A DNA stretch of 64,000 nucleotides from CAWANF01 sp963783355. Lineage in GTDB: Bacteria; Bacteroidota; Rhodothermia; Balneolales; DATFMH01. Positions within the stretch are counted from its first letter, which is position 1; every line of letters starts with the position of its first letter. The translations under genes were made by a program, and so were the position numbers. The stretch covers positions 310,001 to 374,000 of the forward strand of contig CAWANF010000002.1 of NCBI GenBank assembly GCA_963783355.1, written 5' to 3'. Of this stretch, positions 63,737 through 64,000 are shown piece after piece. Under the pieces are notes generated by a model that was not told where the DNA came from, did not search any database, and saw nothing but the letters and a program-made list of their open reading frames with translations.

Positions 63737-64000
63737 ATGAAGTCAACACTAAGAAAATTTTTAAGTATTTCATTAGTTCTGACATTCGCAATTTTTTTCA
63801 ACACCACTCTGCTAAATGCTCAGGGATCGTATTCCAAAAATATCCCGGCCAAAACCAAAATGACGGCTAAAGGTAAAACCGTCGTAAAGGTAGTCAACTC
63901 AGATAACGATACCTCTATCTTTGCTGTCTTATTAAAAAAGTCAGGCTTTGCACAGATATTAAATAAGAAGGGACCCTTTACCGTTTTGGCGCCTAATAAC
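63737..64000 (+). CDS. Fasciclin (FAS1) domain protein, 5' part (runs off window)
   Basis: The frame opens at ATG 63737 (GGAT upstream) and is not closed by the end. It has a signal peptide (LRKFLSISLVLTFAIFFNTTLLNAQ). The mature part begins KNIPAKTKMTAKGKTVVKVV and enters a FAS1 domain start: DTSIFAVLLKKSGFAQIL, GPFTVLAPN. FAS1 proteins are extracellular adhesion-type proteins. Confidence 0.85.
   Translation, partial: MKSTLRKFLSISLVLTFAIFFNTTLLNAQGSYSKNIPAKTKMTAKGKTVVKVVNSDNDTSIFAVLLKKSGFAQILNKKGPFTVLAPNN

Overview
The window looks like a chromosome segment from a moderately AT-rich Gram-negative bacterium of the Bacteroidota/Balneolota (FCB) group, most likely a Balneolaceae-like lineage. 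The support is a GWxTD-domain lipoprotein, a DksA-like protein with the reduced zinc finger usual in that group, an FtsE lying next to a methyltransferase, TamA/BamA-like Omp85, lipoprotein signals, ECF sigma factors with non-zinc anti-sigma factors, 7TMR-DISM histidine kinases, and weak or absent Shine-Dalgarno sites. No rRNA, tRNA or CRISPR array was seen, and the species cannot be named from the sequence alone.

Layout. 1-4607: a glycoside cluster (two GT4-type glycosyltransferases, a HAD phosphatase and a GH13 sucrose-phosphorylase-family enzyme), probably for a glycosylated compatible solute. 4804-11249: a minus-strand tripartite RND efflux operon (TolC, adaptor, pump, two small proteins) with a palindromic operator candidate upstream and a terminator at the end. 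11511-20716: core genes (DksA-like, acyl-CoA carboxylase beta, GWxTD, PdxA, methyltransferase, FtsE, an ECF sigma/anti-sigma/Spy-like set, UppP). 21061-25400: two tandem paralogous sensor kinases without an ordinary start codon, then QueG and a second ECF sigma factor. 27858-33597: a long minus-strand housekeeping run (TatA, TatA, GatA, SDR, M28 peptidase, PrmA, Ppx). 33803-39989: a small acidic protein, then Omp85, a cNMP-binding protein, RlmD and a CrtI-family desaturase.

From about 39990 onward the window becomes accessory. A frameshifted GIY-YIG nuclease gene is bracketed by REP-like repeats. It is followed by an orphan Dam-type methylase, a sugar/redox set (GH29 fucosidase, aldo/keto reductase, Old Yellow Enzyme), a 7-bp tandem repeat, a large mosaic array of hairpin repeats (46570-47840), a GH99-like lipoprotein and a GNAT acetyltransferase. 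Between 49852 and 52540 the tail of that acetyltransferase and its downstream DNA occur three times, once intact and twice as remnants, with unrelated genes between the copies. The third copy borders a strikingly AT-rich pair of genes: an AIPR-family putative nuclease and a protein with a HEPN-like RxxxxH motif. This pair is a candidate phage-defence module.

56700-59945 is a second hairpin-repeat array, including near-perfect 207-bp tandem units, with one DUF6544-like gene inside it. It is flanked by two putative Tat-exported proteins (a Gfo/Idh/MocA oxidoreductase and a GH42-like protein). The window ends with an O-methyltransferase and the start of a fasciclin-domain protein. The most unusual content is the pair of GTCAT-footed hairpin arrays with the GIY-YIG remnant, the triplicated acetyltransferase tail, and the AIPR/HEPN pair.
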